DNA of 64,000 bases from an uncultured Paludibacter sp. (lineage in GTDB: Bacteria > Bacteroidota > Bacteroidia > Bacteroidales > Paludibacteraceae), in the NCBI GenBank assembly GCA_937897985.1, contig CALCBD010000062.1:116304-180303 (forward strand), written 5' to 3'. Positions 1 through 8,785 of the stretch are shown piece by piece. The translations under genes were made by a program, and so were the position numbers. Within the stretch, counting starts at the first letter, position 1, and the number at the start of each line of letters is the position of its first letter. The notes under the pieces are model-generated. The model was given only the letters and a program-made list of their open reading frames with translations. It ran no database searches and was not told the origin of the DNA.

Positions 1-51
1 ACTTATTTGTTCACTTATGTTCCCTCGGTTACCTATAATTTTAAATTTTAA
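1..51 (+). CDS. C-terminal end of an outer-membrane beta-barrel protein (partial)
   Basis: The first 51 bases are open in frame 1 and end ...VTYNFKF-stop. Alternating aromatic residues and a terminal phenylalanine are typical of the last strand of an outer-membrane beta barrel. The stop lies 6 bases before a DUF4249 lipoprotein gene on the same strand. In Bacteroidetes that family usually follows a TonB-dependent receptor, so the missing part is most likely such a receptor. Only 16 codons are visible, so the family is inferred from context. Confidence 0.7.
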   Translation, partial: TYLFTYVPSVTYNFKF

Positions 52-57
52 ACTTTT

Positions 58-882
58 ATGCATTTCAGAACATCCAACACTGTAATTATTTTCATTGCAT
101 TAATGCCTTTGTTTTCGTGCAAGGAAATTATCGACATCAATACAGTCGTTGCTGAACCTCAGATAGTGGTCGAAGCCGGAATCGGCACCAACGAAACTCC
201 GGTAGTTTATCTGACTAAAACCGTGGATATTGACAACTTAAACGAATTTCCGGCTGTCGGTAATGCAAAAATTACAATGACAGATGACAAGGGCAGAAGT
301 GTAACACTCGTTGAATCATCACCCGGACAATACATTGGTGCCACACCCGCTTTGACCGGTAAAGTTGGTAATACATATCAACTCACTATCGAAACCGGTT
401 CAAAAATCATTACCGCCGCAGGTACTATCCCTTCGCAGGTCAAAATGGATTCTGTTAAAATACTGAATTCAATTTACCCGGGTGGAGGAAGCCCGCTTAA
501 CAGTTCGCAAAAAGCTGATTTCTACGAAATTAAAGTTAAATATTCCGATCCTGTCAACGAAGAAAATTATTACCGGTTTGTAATATCGCTCAATGGAAAA
601 GTGACCAGCAGCAACAATGTATATGATGACAAATGGAACAACGGCAAACAGGTGGAAACGAATCTGATTATGTACAATCCTGATATTAAAGCAGGTGACT
701 TGATAGGAGTGGAAATGCAATGTATCGATAAAGCCGTATTTGAATATTTCAAAAGTATGCGTAACAGCAACGGTCCGCGTAATGCTTCGAGCCCGGCAAA
801 TCCTTATACCAATCTGAATGGTTCGTTGTTAGGCTTTTTTAGTGCACATACAGTCGAAAGAAGAGAGTTCAGAATTAATTAA
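58..882 (+). CDS. DUF4249 family lipoprotein
   Basis: A 274-residue protein with a lipoprotein signal (hydrophobic stretch at residues 8-19 ending FSC, Cys about 21), so it should be lipid-anchored in the envelope. The body is beta-rich and immunoglobulin-like, with the patterns EPQIVVEAGI, VYLTKTVD and GNTYQLTIE that I associate with DUF4249. The family has no known enzymatic role. It usually sits beside a TonB-dependent receptor, as here (6-bp gap), and may act as its surface partner. The start is ATG at 58. The gene faces a leftward gene across one base. Confidence 0.85.
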   Translation: MHFRTSNTVIIFIALMPLFSCKEIIDINTVVAEPQIVVEAGIGTNETPVVYLTKTVDIDNLNEFPAVGNAKITMTDDKGRSVTLVESSPGQYIGATPALTGKVGNTYQLTIETGSKIITAAGTIPSQVKMDSVKILNSIYPGGGSPLNSSQKADFYEIKVKYSDPVNEENYYRFVISLNGKVTSSNNVYDDKWNNGKQVETNLIMYNPDIKAGDLIGVEMQCIDKAVFEYFKSMRNSNGPRNASSPANPYTNLNGSLLGFFSAHTVERREFRIN

Positions 883-883
883 C

Positions 884-1609
884 TTATTCATTGTCAGTTT
901 CATCATCTTTTTTTGTCAGTTCGGCTTCGCCTTTACGGTAATAGTAAATCAGTCCGAATTGCTGACATTTAACCAGCTTTGAATAAGGTTTTTCGTTTTT
1001 AAAATTAGCTTCAACCTGATTCCAGATATCAAGAATCAACACATCGGCTTTTTCGCGTAATCTTACCAGTTCTTCCCAACTGCGTGTGGTTGAACTCTGA
1101 TGTAATTTCTGAGTCGATTTATATTCGTTAAATACCTCATAATGAACCTGTACCTTTGCTATTGCCGGATTGTAAATCGGTAATCCGCCATTTCGTACCC
1201 TTTCGTTTTCACCATCAATTATGTATTTTCCCCATTTAATCAACGCCGATTCGGTAGTCAAATCCGGAACTGTATGAACATTCGGGTCGAGGTGATAGAA
1301 AAGTTTGTGATCTTTTTTAATGTCGCCGCGGATGACTGCCAGATTTAGTACCTGTATGAAGTGGGATATGTAAATGCGGGCATTATGAACGATTTGCTGA
1401 TATTTTTTATTGGCAGAAACCTGATTTTCAAGCATTAACTTATACTGATTCAGTTGTTTCTCGAAAAAACTTAAAAAAGTACGGGCTTCGTGAATTGTTT
1501 TGTATGACACTATCTGGTCGCCATATTCTCTTTTCTCACTTTGATGGATAGCAGTTCGTAAAGTCCTCAGACGGGCTTGATCAGTATTAGGGAGTCTTCG
1601 ATACGGCAT
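884..1609 (-). CDS. Conserved-looking protein of unknown function (241 aa)
   Basis: I do not recognise a named family. The product is soluble, with no signal peptide or membrane segment. The N-terminal half is rich in Lys, Gln and Glu and looks helical (residues about 40-110). A mixed middle part (about 125-175) contains LIKWGKYIIDGE, and the C-terminal end is charged. Base composition and codon use match the neighbours. It ends one base from the convergent DUF4249 gene. A -7 box TATCTTTG lies 52 bases before the start. It is likely a real gene, but I infer no function. Confidence 0.7.
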   Translation of the reverse strand: MPYRRLPNTDQARLRTLRTAIHQSEKREYGDQIVSYKTIHEARTFLSFFEKQLNQYKLMLENQVSANKKYQQIVHNARIYISHFIQVLNLAVIRGDIKKDHKLFYHLDPNVHTVPDLTTESALIKWGKYIIDGENERVRNGGLPIYNPAIAKVQVHYEVFNEYKSTQKLHQSSTTRSWEELVRLREKADVLILDIWNQVEANFKNEKPYSKLVKCQQFGLIYYYRKGEAELTKKDDETDNE

Positions 1610-1660
1610 AAAAAATCACAATTTACAAATAGCTGATTGAAAAATGACAGATATCGGCCG

Positions 1661-1668
1661 CAAAGATA
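1661..1668 (-). promoter_or_regulatory. Candidate -7 box for the 884-1609 gene
   Basis: On the minus strand this reads TATCTTTG, a match to the Bacteroidetes -7 consensus TAnnTTTG. No TTTG lies at the usual 19-21 base distance; the best is TTG at 23. It is therefore only a partial promoter match. Confidence 0.4.
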
Positions 1669-1673
1669 TAAAT

Positions 1674-2648
1674 TTAATCGATTCTCGACATCAATTTTTC
1701 GGCTAATTTTCTCAATTCTTGCTTTTTATTACCTGCAACGGACACTTTTTCCAGATTTGCGATGGCCTTTTCATAAAAGAAAGACATCTTGTCTTCGCAG
1801 ATTTTTCGAACTCCCAGCTTGTTATAAACCGAAGTAACTCCCGAAATTTTAGCTTCAGGTGATAAAAGATGATCGTTTAAATAACTCTCCAGTTCGGTCC
1901 TGTCTGCTCCTTCGGCTAATTTGAATGCATGAATCAGCAGGTAGGTTTTTTTATTGCAGAGGATATCGCCTCCTATTTTTTTACCAAAAGTTAATTCATT
2001 ACCATACACATCAAGTAAATCGTCTTTTAGTTGAAATGCCAGGCCAATGTTGATGCCGAAATCGTATAACAATTGTGCATCGGTTTCGTTGGCGCCACCG
2101 GTAATTGCACCGCACTTCAGGGCGCAGCCAAGGAGTACGGCTGTTTTGAGCCTGATCATTTCGAGATAGTCATCGCCGGTTACCATCGATTGTGATTCAA
2201 AATCCACATCATATTGTTGTCCTTCACATATTTCAATGGCGGTTGCCGAGAACAAACCGAGAATTGATTTTAAATACTTTTCGGGGACCTGTGCCACTAA
2301 CTGATAAGCTGCAATTTGCATCGCGTCGCCCGAAAGGATGGCTGTGTTATCGTTCCATTTTTTATGAACAGTAGCCTGTCCGCGCCTGATATCGGCATGA
2401 TCCATTATGTCATCGTGCAATAAAGTGAAATTATGAAAAACCTCGATACCCAATGCAAGCGGAATGGAAGGCGCAATGTCATCTGTAAAAAGATTACAGG
2501 CCATTAACGACAAAACAGGTCTTACACGTTTTCCACCCAACGAAAGCACATATTGAATCGGCGAATAGAGTCCCCGGGGTTCTTTTGTCCAGTCTAATTT
2601 TGAAATTTCATCACTGATTATTTCATTTATCTCGTTGAATGTTTTCAT
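1674..2648 (-). CDS. Polyprenyl diphosphate synthase (trans-isoprenyl transferase)
   Basis: This 324-residue cytoplasmic enzyme chains isopentenyl diphosphate onto an allylic diphosphate, feeding quinone or other prenyl-lipid synthesis. Visible hallmarks are GGKRVRP (about residues 38-44), the first aspartate-rich motif DDIMD (79-83) followed by the RRG arginine site, and the second motif in QLKDDLLD (Asp 209-213). Length is normal for the family. The exact chain length cannot be read from the sequence, so neither ispA nor ispB is assigned. It starts 21 bases after the ddl stop and is probably co-transcribed with ddl. Confidence 0.93.
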   Translation of the reverse strand: MKTFNEINEIISDEISKLDWTKEPRGLYSPIQYVLSLGGKRVRPVLSLMACNLFTDDIAPSIPLALGIEVFHNFTLLHDDIMDHADIRRGQATVHKKWNDNTAILSGDAMQIAAYQLVAQVPEKYLKSILGLFSATAIEICEGQQYDVDFESQSMVTGDDYLEMIRLKTAVLLGCALKCGAITGGANETDAQLLYDFGINIGLAFQLKDDLLDVYGNELTFGKKIGGDILCNKKTYLLIHAFKLAEGADRTELESYLNDHLLSPEAKISGVTSVYNKLGVRKICEDKMSFFYEKAIANLEKVSVAGNKKQELRKLAEKLMSRID

Positions 2649-2669
2649 TTGGTACTAATTAATAATTTG

Positions 2670-3647
2670 TCAGTCAAATTCATTTTCAATAATGTCGGTC
2701 ATCACATCTTTAATATCGATACCGGCAGCCCGTACCTGCTGAGGTATAAAACTGGTTGGAGTCATGCCGGGAGTTGTATTGACTTCGAGAAGCTGAATGG
2801 TAGAGTTGGCTGAAATGATATAATCAATCCGTACAATGCCTTTACATCCGAGAATGTCGTAAATGGTTGAAGTAAGTTGCTGAACTTTGGTAGTTAGTTC
2901 GTCGCTTATTCTGGCCGGAGTAATTTCGTCTGATTCACCTTTGTATTTGGCGTCGAAATCGAAAAACTCATTTTTCGGAACTACCTCGGTGATGGGGAAA
3001 ACCACTGTTTTGTGTTTGGTTTTATACATTCCGCAGGTTATTTCAGTGCCCTGCATAAAAGCTTCGATCAGTACTTCATTTCCTTCACCGAATGCCTTAG
3101 CTATGGCCGGATGCAACTGTTCGGCTGTTTTTACTTTGGATACTCCAAAGCTACTGCCACCTACATTAGGTTTAACAAAGCAGGGTAGGCCTGTCATGCC
3201 GAGAATTTCGTTCTCATTGACCTGATCGGTTTTTCGCAGTACCACCGAATTTGCCACATTGACACCAAAACTCTTTAAATACTGATTGCAGGTGAATTTA
3301 TTGAAGGTAATGGCTGCTGCCAAAACGCCGCAACTCGAATATGGTAAACCTATCAGTTCAAAATAGCCCTGAAGTATGCCGTTTTCACCCGGAGTACCGT
3401 GAATGGTAATGTAGGCAAAGTCGAATTTAATTTTTGTTCCCTGACATGTAAAACTGAAGTCGTTTTTATCAATATCGGTTTTTACATTATCCTGACATTC
3501 AACCTCCCATTTCTGACCAACTATAGTGACAATGTAAAGCTGATAAACATCTTTATCGATAAATGAATACAGTCCGGCAGCACTCTTTAGTGAAACCACT
3601 ACTTCGGACGAATCGCCACCGGCAACAATTGCAATATTTCGTTTCAT
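2670..3647 (-). CDS. ddl: D-alanine--D-alanine ligase
   Basis: ATP-grasp enzyme that joins two D-alanines for peptidoglycan precursors. It begins MKRNIAIVAGGDSSE. Family motifs are HGTPGENG (substrate loop, about residues 85-92), GLPCFVKPNVGGSSFG (ATP-binding glycine-rich region), and the C-terminal KGIVRIDYI and LLEVNTTPGMTP metal- and nucleotide-binding elements. A second in-frame ATG lies two codons upstream at 3653; I prefer 3647 because family members start MKR. It lies between rluD and the polyprenyl synthase on the same strand, a cell-envelope and housekeeping group. Confidence 0.95.
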   Translation of the reverse strand: MKRNIAIVAGGDSSEVVVSLKSAAGLYSFIDKDVYQLYIVTIVGQKWEVECQDNVKTDIDKNDFSFTCQGTKIKFDFAYITIHGTPGENGILQGYFELIGLPYSSCGVLAAAITFNKFTCNQYLKSFGVNVANSVVLRKTDQVNENEILGMTGLPCFVKPNVGGSSFGVSKVKTAEQLHPAIAKAFGEGNEVLIEAFMQGTEITCGMYKTKHKTVVFPITEVVPKNEFFDFDAKYKGESDEITPARISDELTTKVQQLTSTIYDILGCKGIVRIDYIISANSTIQLLEVNTTPGMTPTSFIPQQVRAAGIDIKDVMTDIIENEFD

Positions 3648-3699
3648 AACCATGAATTCTTCCTTTGAGGAAGTGATAATTTATTTTTTTTTGAAAATT

Positions 3700-4770
3700 C
3701 TACAAATCCAAATGTTCTTTGGCATACGATCGCCACATTTCTATCAGTTCCTTCATGTCATCAGGTAAATCGCTGTCGAAGTGCATATATTCGCCGGTTA
3801 CCGGATGAACAAAACCAAGTGTCTTGGCGTGTAAAGCCTGACGCGGACAGGTGTAAAAACAGTTTTTTACAAAAAGTTTGTAATAGGCAGAAGTGGATCC
3901 CCTGAGAATGACATTCCCTCCGTATCGTTCATCGTTGAACAGTGTGTGGCCGATATGTTTCATGTGAACCCTTATCTGATGTGTCCTTCCGGTTTCAAGC
4001 CGGCATTCCACCAGGGTTACAAACCCAAAACGTTCGATGACCTTATAATGGGTAACTGCATGCTTTGCAAGCGGATTCTCACCTTCGGGAAAAACGGTAA
4101 ACATCATTCTGTCGCGCGGATCACGGGCCAGAGCCCCAATGATTGTGCCTTCATTCTCTTTTACGTTTCCCCAAACCAGAGCATGATACCTGCGTTGGGT
4201 GGTTTTGTCAAAAAACTGTTTGCCGAGATGCGCTTTGGCGTATTCGGTCTTAGCTATCAGCAATAATCCGGAAGTGTCCTTATCGATGCGATGTACCAGT
4301 CCGATGCGTGAATCGTTGGGGTCGAAACCCGGAAGGTCACGCAAATGATATGCTATAGCATTGAGCAGTGTTCCGTCGAAATTACCAAAACCGGGATGAA
4401 CTACCAGCCCCGGCTGTTTATTGACCAGGATAATATCATCATCTTCATACACAATATTAATTGGTATATCCTGAGGTATAATTTCAAACTGATTCGGAGG
4501 ATAAGCCAGATGAATGGTAATAATATCGAATGGTTTGATGCGGTAGCTCGATTTTACAGGTTTATCGTTGACCCTAATATTTCCGGCATCGGCAGCTTCC
4601 TGAATACGGTTACGGGATATGCCGGCCATGGTGTTCACCAGGTACTTGTCGATACGAACCATGGTCTGACCCTTATCGACAACAAACCGGAAATGCTCAA
4701 AATATTCCTGCTCAGGTAAAATTTCGGCATATTCATCATCTTCTATCTGTTCGGTATATTCTTCGCTCAC
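3700..4770 (-). CDS. rluD: RluD/RluA-family 23S rRNA pseudouridine synthase
   Basis: A 356-residue protein with an acidic N-terminal tail, an S4 RNA-binding domain (about residues 38-95, with RIDKYLVN and RNRIQEAADAGNIRVN) and the catalytic domain. The active-site motif HRIDKDTSGLLLIAK (about 160-174) contains the catalytic aspartate. RTHQIRVHMKHIGH is the second conserved block. RluD modifies helix 69 of 23S rRNA; that specificity is inferred from the family and from the S4 domain. The gene lies 55 bases after the PASTA gene, in the same direction. Confidence 0.93.
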   Translation of the reverse strand: MSEEYTEQIEDDEYAEILPEQEYFEHFRFVVDKGQTMVRIDKYLVNTMAGISRNRIQEAADAGNIRVNDKPVKSSYRIKPFDIITIHLAYPPNQFEIIPQDIPINIVYEDDDIILVNKQPGLVVHPGFGNFDGTLLNAIAYHLRDLPGFDPNDSRIGLVHRIDKDTSGLLLIAKTEYAKAHLGKQFFDKTTQRRYHALVWGNVKENEGTIIGALARDPRDRMMFTVFPEGENPLAKHAVTHYKVIERFGFVTLVECRLETGRTHQIRVHMKHIGHTLFNDERYGGNVILRGSTSAYYKLFVKNCFYTCPRQALHAKTLGFVHPVTGEYMHFDSDLPDDMKELIEMWRSYAKEHLDL

Positions 4771-4825
4771 GTTTTTACAGTTTGTTTTTCAGGTAATTCA
4801 AATTATGTTTCGGTTTTAAATCATA

Positions 4826-5662
4826 TCAGAAAAATTGTTCTTCATCCTCTTTTTTATTGGCATCGTCTTCATCAAACACTTTGTTTAGCAGCGATTTATC
4901 TTTCGACATCCAAACATCAATGCGTGTCCCGGTGGGTACCGATTGTCCGGCCGCCGGTCGTTGACGATAAATGACATATTCGGCTTCATTGCCTGCCGGC
5001 TCCACATCGTATTCCACAGCGCCAATTACCATCGAACCTTCGAGTGCTTTGTCTTTTCCTTCATCCAGCCCCAGCCCTTTGAGCGCCGGGACCAGCGATT
5101 CGGTATCACCTAAACCGCTACCTACCACCAATACCAACGAACTGCCTTCGGGAACACGCATACCGGCACTGATATTTCTGCCCCTGTATTTTACCGCAAT
5201 AACCAGATCCTTATATTCGGAAGGTGAATATTCCACACTGCTGACACTTAATCCGATGGACTTAAGCATGGCATCGGCCTGCCGGTACGAAACATCATTG
5301 ACATCCGGAACAGGAACTTTGTGAACCTGGCGTGAATTAATGATCAGATAAATCGGACGATTACGTTTTACTGTAGCATTTACACCCGGAATTTGATCAA
5401 TTATGGTACCCAGCTTTTTATCACTGACAAAAACCGAATCAATTACCTGAGTGTATAATCCGTGGTTTTTTAATAATTGTTCCGCTTCCTCCACGTACAA
5501 TCCCCTTAAGTCGGGCACTGTCTCCGATTCGCCGTGATGTGTATAAAAATCGATAGCGATGAGGGTTAACCATGCTAATGCTATAAAAATGATTGTGGCA
5601 AGAATTACTCTTTTCAGGATAAATCCGCCAAAACTGTTTTTCCAAAAACTTTTTAAATCCAT
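4826..5662 (-). CDS. PASTA-domain membrane protein
   Basis: A 278-residue protein with a short cytoplasmic N-terminus, one membrane helix (about residues 15-38) and three PASTA repeats outside the membrane. The repeats begin near VPDLRGLYVEEAEQLL (44), VPDVNDVSYRQADAML (118) and VPALKGLGLDEG (190). PASTA domains bind peptidoglycan stem peptides or muropeptides. No kinase or transpeptidase domain is attached, which is usual for the stand-alone Bacteroidetes form next to rluD and ddl. An acidic and lysine-rich tail ends the protein. The role in cell-wall sensing or assembly is inferred. Confidence 0.88.
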   Translation of the reverse strand: MDLKSFWKNSFGGFILKRVILATIIFIALAWLTLIAIDFYTHHGESETVPDLRGLYVEEAEQLLKNHGLYTQVIDSVFVSDKKLGTIIDQIPGVNATVKRNRPIYLIINSRQVHKVPVPDVNDVSYRQADAMLKSIGLSVSSVEYSPSEYKDLVIAVKYRGRNISAGMRVPEGSSLVLVVGSGLGDTESLVPALKGLGLDEGKDKALEGSMVIGAVEYDVEPAGNEAEYVIYRQRPAAGQSVPTGTRIDVWMSKDKSLLNKVFDEDDANKKEDEEQFF

Positions 5663-5843
5663 AATTATTAATGAATTATATGCTGTATTCTGACATAAAA
5701 AAAGATTCCGCAGCGCTGCAACTCAGTAAACAAAGTTTGAAGTCAAAGCCGGAATGCAGGTGAGTTGCCGCGAAAAGAACGGGAACCATAATGAAACTTT
5801 TGCCAAAAATAATCAATTTATTGCGTACTATCAGGATATTAAA

Positions 5844-5884
5844 CAAAAAAAGTAAAAACCTCAATTGAAGTTTTTACTTTTTTA
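5844..5884 (-). terminator. Rho-independent terminator after rpmH
   Basis: The arms 5852-5862 and 5868-5878 pair (GTAAAAAC with GTTTTTAC plus two more pairs and one mismatch), with a 5-base loop. On the minus strand a run of seven T residues follows. It lies 21 bases after the rpmH stop and separates it from the PASTA gene. Confidence 0.75.
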
Positions 5885-5904
5885 TATCGTTTACAGTAAA
5901 ATCG

Positions 5905-6063
5905 TTAGGATTTGTGACGTCCTTCGTCGGCAACGGTAAGTTTTGCTCTGCCTTTAGCGCGACGCGATGCTAATACCCGGCGACCGTTGGCAGTTGCCAT
6001 TCTTTCACGGAATCCGTGTTTGTTTCTTCTTTTTCTTTGCGAAGGTTGGAATGTCCTTTTCAT
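5905..6063 (-). CDS. rpmH: 50S ribosomal protein L34
   Basis: A short, very basic 52-residue protein beginning MKRTFQPSQRKRRNKHGF and continuing with MATANGRRVLASRRAKGR, the standard L34 sequence. L34 is a structural component of the large ribosomal subunit. The C-terminal tail (VADEGRHKS) is slightly longer than the 44-residue E. coli form, as in other Bacteroidetes. It has its own promoter at 6111-6141 and a terminator at 5844-5884, so it is a single-gene transcript. Confidence 0.97.
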   Translation of the reverse strand: MKRTFQPSQRKRRNKHGFRERMATANGRRVLASRRAKGRAKLTVADEGRHKS

Positions 6064-6382
6064 TGCTTATGATGTTTTTATTGTTATTTTCGGTTTTCGA
6101 ATTCGGACTGCAAAAATAGTTGTTTTTTTTGAACTGACAAATTGTTGATAACTTTTTCTTTGTGTTTTTAGTCAAACAAAACAAAAATAAATTGATTTTT
6201 CATGCAAATAGTTTGATTCAGAATAAAATGCACCATGGGTATTCCTGGTTTTATAATCATTAATTTACAGTGTATTTTAATTTTCAGTTACTTTTCTCTT
6301 TCATGAATTTTGCTTTTTGTATAATCGGGATAAAATTGGCTTTAATTAACTACTTTTGCACCATTAATTTTGAAGTAAATAT
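6064..6382. other. Divergent intergenic region between rpmH and the hydrolase gene
   Basis: This 319-base AT-rich stretch carries the leftward rpmH promoter (6111-6141). Near its right end is a rightward -7 box, TACTTTTG at 6351-6358, 24 bases before the hydrolase ATG. No TTTG lies at normal spacing for that box. I see no gene or repeat in it. Confidence 0.5.
6111..6141 (-). promoter_or_regulatory. Bacteroidetes-type promoter of rpmH
   Basis: On the minus strand: TTTG (6141-6138), 19 bases, then TATTTTTG (6118-6111). This is an exact match to the TTTG-N19-TAnnTTTG consensus of the primary sigma factor in this phylum. It lies 48 bases before the rpmH start. Confidence 0.85.
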
Positions 6383-7177
6383 ATGAACGAAAGTTTATCC
6401 GGTTACGAAATTGAGTCAGACGATTATCGTGTTTATTGTGAGCAGATTGAACCACTGTTATCTAATGAATCATTCACTCTGGTATTTTTGCACGATTCGT
6501 GGGGATGTGTCGGGATGTGGGGCGATTTCCCGCTGACTATTTGCCGTTTGTTACATCTCAGCGGCTTTGCTTACGACAGACGAGGTTACGGAAAATCATC
6601 GGCATTTGCCATTTCGCAGCGCGATGAATTTTATCTTCATCATGAGGCATATCAGCTTATCAAAATACTCGACACAGCTGATATTCAGAATGTTGTTCTT
6701 TACGGACACAGTGACGGGGCCACTATTGCGTTGATTGCAGCTTCACTCTTTCCTTCACGAGTGAAAGGATTAATACTCGAAGGGCCACACAGTTTTATTG
6801 AAGATTCGGGAAAAGCAGCTGTGCTCGAAACCCGCGAACGGGCCAGGGAAACCAATTTACTGATGAGCCTTGAGAAATATCACGGCAGTAAAACTTCCGA
6901 ACTGTTTCGCCTTTGGCACGAGACATGGCTGAGCGATTATTTTGCTCAATGGTCTATCGTTGATTTACTCAAAAACATACAATGTCCGGTTTTGGCTTTT
7001 CAGGGCGAAAACGATGAATTCGGGTCAGTCGCTCAGCTGGAAATTCTCCGAAAGGAAATAAAAACAGCTGTCACTATACATGAAATACCCAATGCAGCGC
7101 ATACGCCCCGCAAAGAGGCAGCTAAACTTACATTGGATATGATTAAAGACTGGTATACAACAACTTATAAGTCGTAA
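6383..7177 (+). CDS. Alpha/beta-fold hydrolase
   Basis: A 264-residue protein with no signal peptide. The oxyanion region is LVFLHDSWG (about residues 32-40). The nucleophile elbow is YGHSDGA (about 111-117, serine nucleophile). A late QGENDEF segment is a likely site for the acid, and NAAHTPR (about 240) supplies the histidine. The substrate is not evident. It has a candidate -7 box 24 bases upstream and stands alone, converging with the methyltransferase gene 16 bases away. Confidence 0.88.
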   Translation: MNESLSGYEIESDDYRVYCEQIEPLLSNESFTLVFLHDSWGCVGMWGDFPLTICRLLHLSGFAYDRRGYGKSSAFAISQRDEFYLHHEAYQLIKILDTADIQNVVLYGHSDGATIALIAASLFPSRVKGLILEGPHSFIEDSGKAAVLETRERARETNLLMSLEKYHGSKTSELFRLWHETWLSDYFAQWSIVDLLKNIQCPVLAFQGENDEFGSVAQLEILRKEIKTAVTIHEIPNAAHTPRKEAAKLTLDMIKDWYTTTYKS

Positions 7178-7192
7178 TTCAACATCTGAGTA

Positions 7193-7798
7193 TTATTCTT
7201 TCACTGCTATCAGCATAAACTGTTCGTATTCCGACATGACACCCGGAACACGTTCGCGTTTCAACACATTGTAGGTTTTGGCCGAAAGTACTTTGAATCC
7301 GGCATTTGTAAATTTTACAGTTAAATCGTCAGTGTCGAAACCTTTGTGCGGAATTGGTTCGAAATGATGAAACGAGCCATCTTCGCTCCTGATATCGCCT
7401 ATAACGACTGTGGCACCTGTTTTTGTTATTTTGAAAAGATGATTCAATGCAGCCTGTGAATCAGGCACATGATAAAAGGCCATGCACGAAAAAACGAAAT
7501 CTATGTCCTGCTTTGTATATTCAAATATTTCGCCGTGCACAATTTCGACCGGCTCATCACCTTTGAGCTTTTGGCGTAATACGCCCAGCATCGCTTCCGA
7601 AGTGTCTTCCATGACCAGCGAATCCACTAAAGGCAAAATCTGTAATCCAACCAAACCTGTTCCGGCACCGAGTTCAAAAGCCTTCCAGCTTTGTTGAGGT
7701 TGAACTTTCTGAAGCATGGCAGCAACAAAAGCATCGGTCATTGCTATTTTCGAAGGCTGATCCCAATCGGCTGCCTTGTGTGAGAAATTATCAGTCAT
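7193..7798 (-). CDS. Class I SAM-dependent methyltransferase
   Basis: A 201-residue cytoplasmic Rossmann-fold protein. Motif I is AFELGAGTGLVG (about residues 40-51), binding S-adenosylmethionine. An acidic residue follows in VMEDTS (motif II), and FSCMAFYHVPD (about 107-117) is the post-II region. This pattern is typical of small-molecule methyltransferases of the UbiE/BioC type, but nothing shows the acceptor. A single gene converging with the hydrolase. Confidence 0.88.
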   Translation of the reverse strand: MTDNFSHKAADWDQPSKIAMTDAFVAAMLQKVQPQQSWKAFELGAGTGLVGLQILPLVDSLVMEDTSEAMLGVLRQKLKGDEPVEIVHGEIFEYTKQDIDFVFSCMAFYHVPDSQAALNHLFKITKTGATVVIGDIRSEDGSFHHFEPIPHKGFDTDDLTVKFTNAGFKVLSAKTYNVLKRERVPGVMSEYEQFMLIAVKE

Positions 7799-7891
7799 AT
7801 ATTTATGTTTGAATTTTTGATTTTTGTGTCCCGTTTGCAGGTGAATAACCGGCTATCGGGATGTTAAACAAAATATATAAGGAATTGTTTG

Positions 7892-8734
7892 TCACAGTTT
7901 CAATTTTTGCCTTAATAGTTTGTAGCCGGCCTGACTTACTTTAATTTGATGTCCGTTTTTAAGCGTTAATTGCTGATTTTGCTTTTCGTATAACTCTATG
8001 CGTGAAATAGCTTCGACATTGACAAGGCACGAACGGTGAACTCTGACAAAAAGATTTACAGGCAGATGCTCCGAAAAATATTTCATGGTTTGTTCTTTCA
8101 GATATTTACCGGTCAGTGTGTAAATATGTACATAATCGCCATCTGCCTGAATATAAACAATTTCGGGTACGAGAATGACATGAATTTTCTGACCCGATTT
8201 AACGGCTATACGTTCCAGAATTTCGTTTTCAGTTGTATTTTCGACAGCGATGGTCTCCTCAGGCGAATTATTTTCACTTAATTCAACCATCTCTTTTTCT
8301 TCTTTCTCTTCTTTCTCTTCAAATTTTTGATTGTAATGAAAATACTGCACTAATGAAATATATACCAGTAAAAGAATAAATGCTTTCAATGGTAAAAATG
8401 ACATCAGAGCATTCTGTACTTCTTCTCCAAGCAAAAATTCAAAGCCATAAACACCGCCAATGCTGAGTCCGATGGAAAGAACCGCTAAAGCGATATAATT
8501 GACCGAACGTTGAAAAAGCGAAAGAGCATTAAAGTTACCAAAGCGGACAACTCCCCAAAGCAATAAACCAATGATGGCAAAAAGTGCAGATTGAACGAAT
8601 GTATCTGCAAAAACTAATGAAACAGGCAAACTGGTTAAAAACAGCATGGTCGAAGCCTGCAGTACCGCAAACAAACTCCATCCTATGGCGTATTGCCATA
8701 ATCCGGAGTTGTTGTTAAAATAAATTTGTAGCAT
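7892..8734 (-). CDS. Membrane-bound LytTR-family transcriptional regulator
   Basis: A 280-residue protein with about four membrane helices in the first 135 residues, then a highly charged linker of EEK repeats (about 138-150) and a C-terminal LytTR DNA-binding domain (about 180-280). The domain is marked by ILVPEIVYIQADGDYVHIY, VRVHRSCLVNV and LKNGHQIKVSQAGY. LytTR domains bind promoter direct repeats. There is no kinase or receiver domain, so a membrane or envelope signal would have to reach the DNA-binding domain directly. It lies 51 bases after the LiaF-like gene and is probably co-transcribed with it. Confidence 0.88.
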   Translation of the reverse strand: MLQIYFNNNSGLWQYAIGWSLFAVLQASTMLFLTSLPVSLVFADTFVQSALFAIIGLLLWGVVRFGNFNALSLFQRSVNYIALAVLSIGLSIGGVYGFEFLLGEEVQNALMSFLPLKAFILLLVYISLVQYFHYNQKFEEKEEKEEKEMVELSENNSPEETIAVENTTENEILERIAVKSGQKIHVILVPEIVYIQADGDYVHIYTLTGKYLKEQTMKYFSEHLPVNLFVRVHRSCLVNVEAISRIELYEKQNQQLTLKNGHQIKVSQAGYKLLRQKLKL

Positions 8735-8785
8735 TTTTCGGGTCGTTCAAATGAGTGAATAGTCTGTTTCTGAATTCTTTTATTA

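Noticed and set aside
1637..1837. 66-codon plus-strand frame
   Set aside because: Overlaps the end of the polyprenyl synthase gene in antisense; basic, low-complexity product with no motif.
5676..5864. 62-codon minus-strand frame between rpmH and the PASTA gene
   Set aside because: It starts inside the rpmH terminator hairpin, and its residues look random; no promoter.
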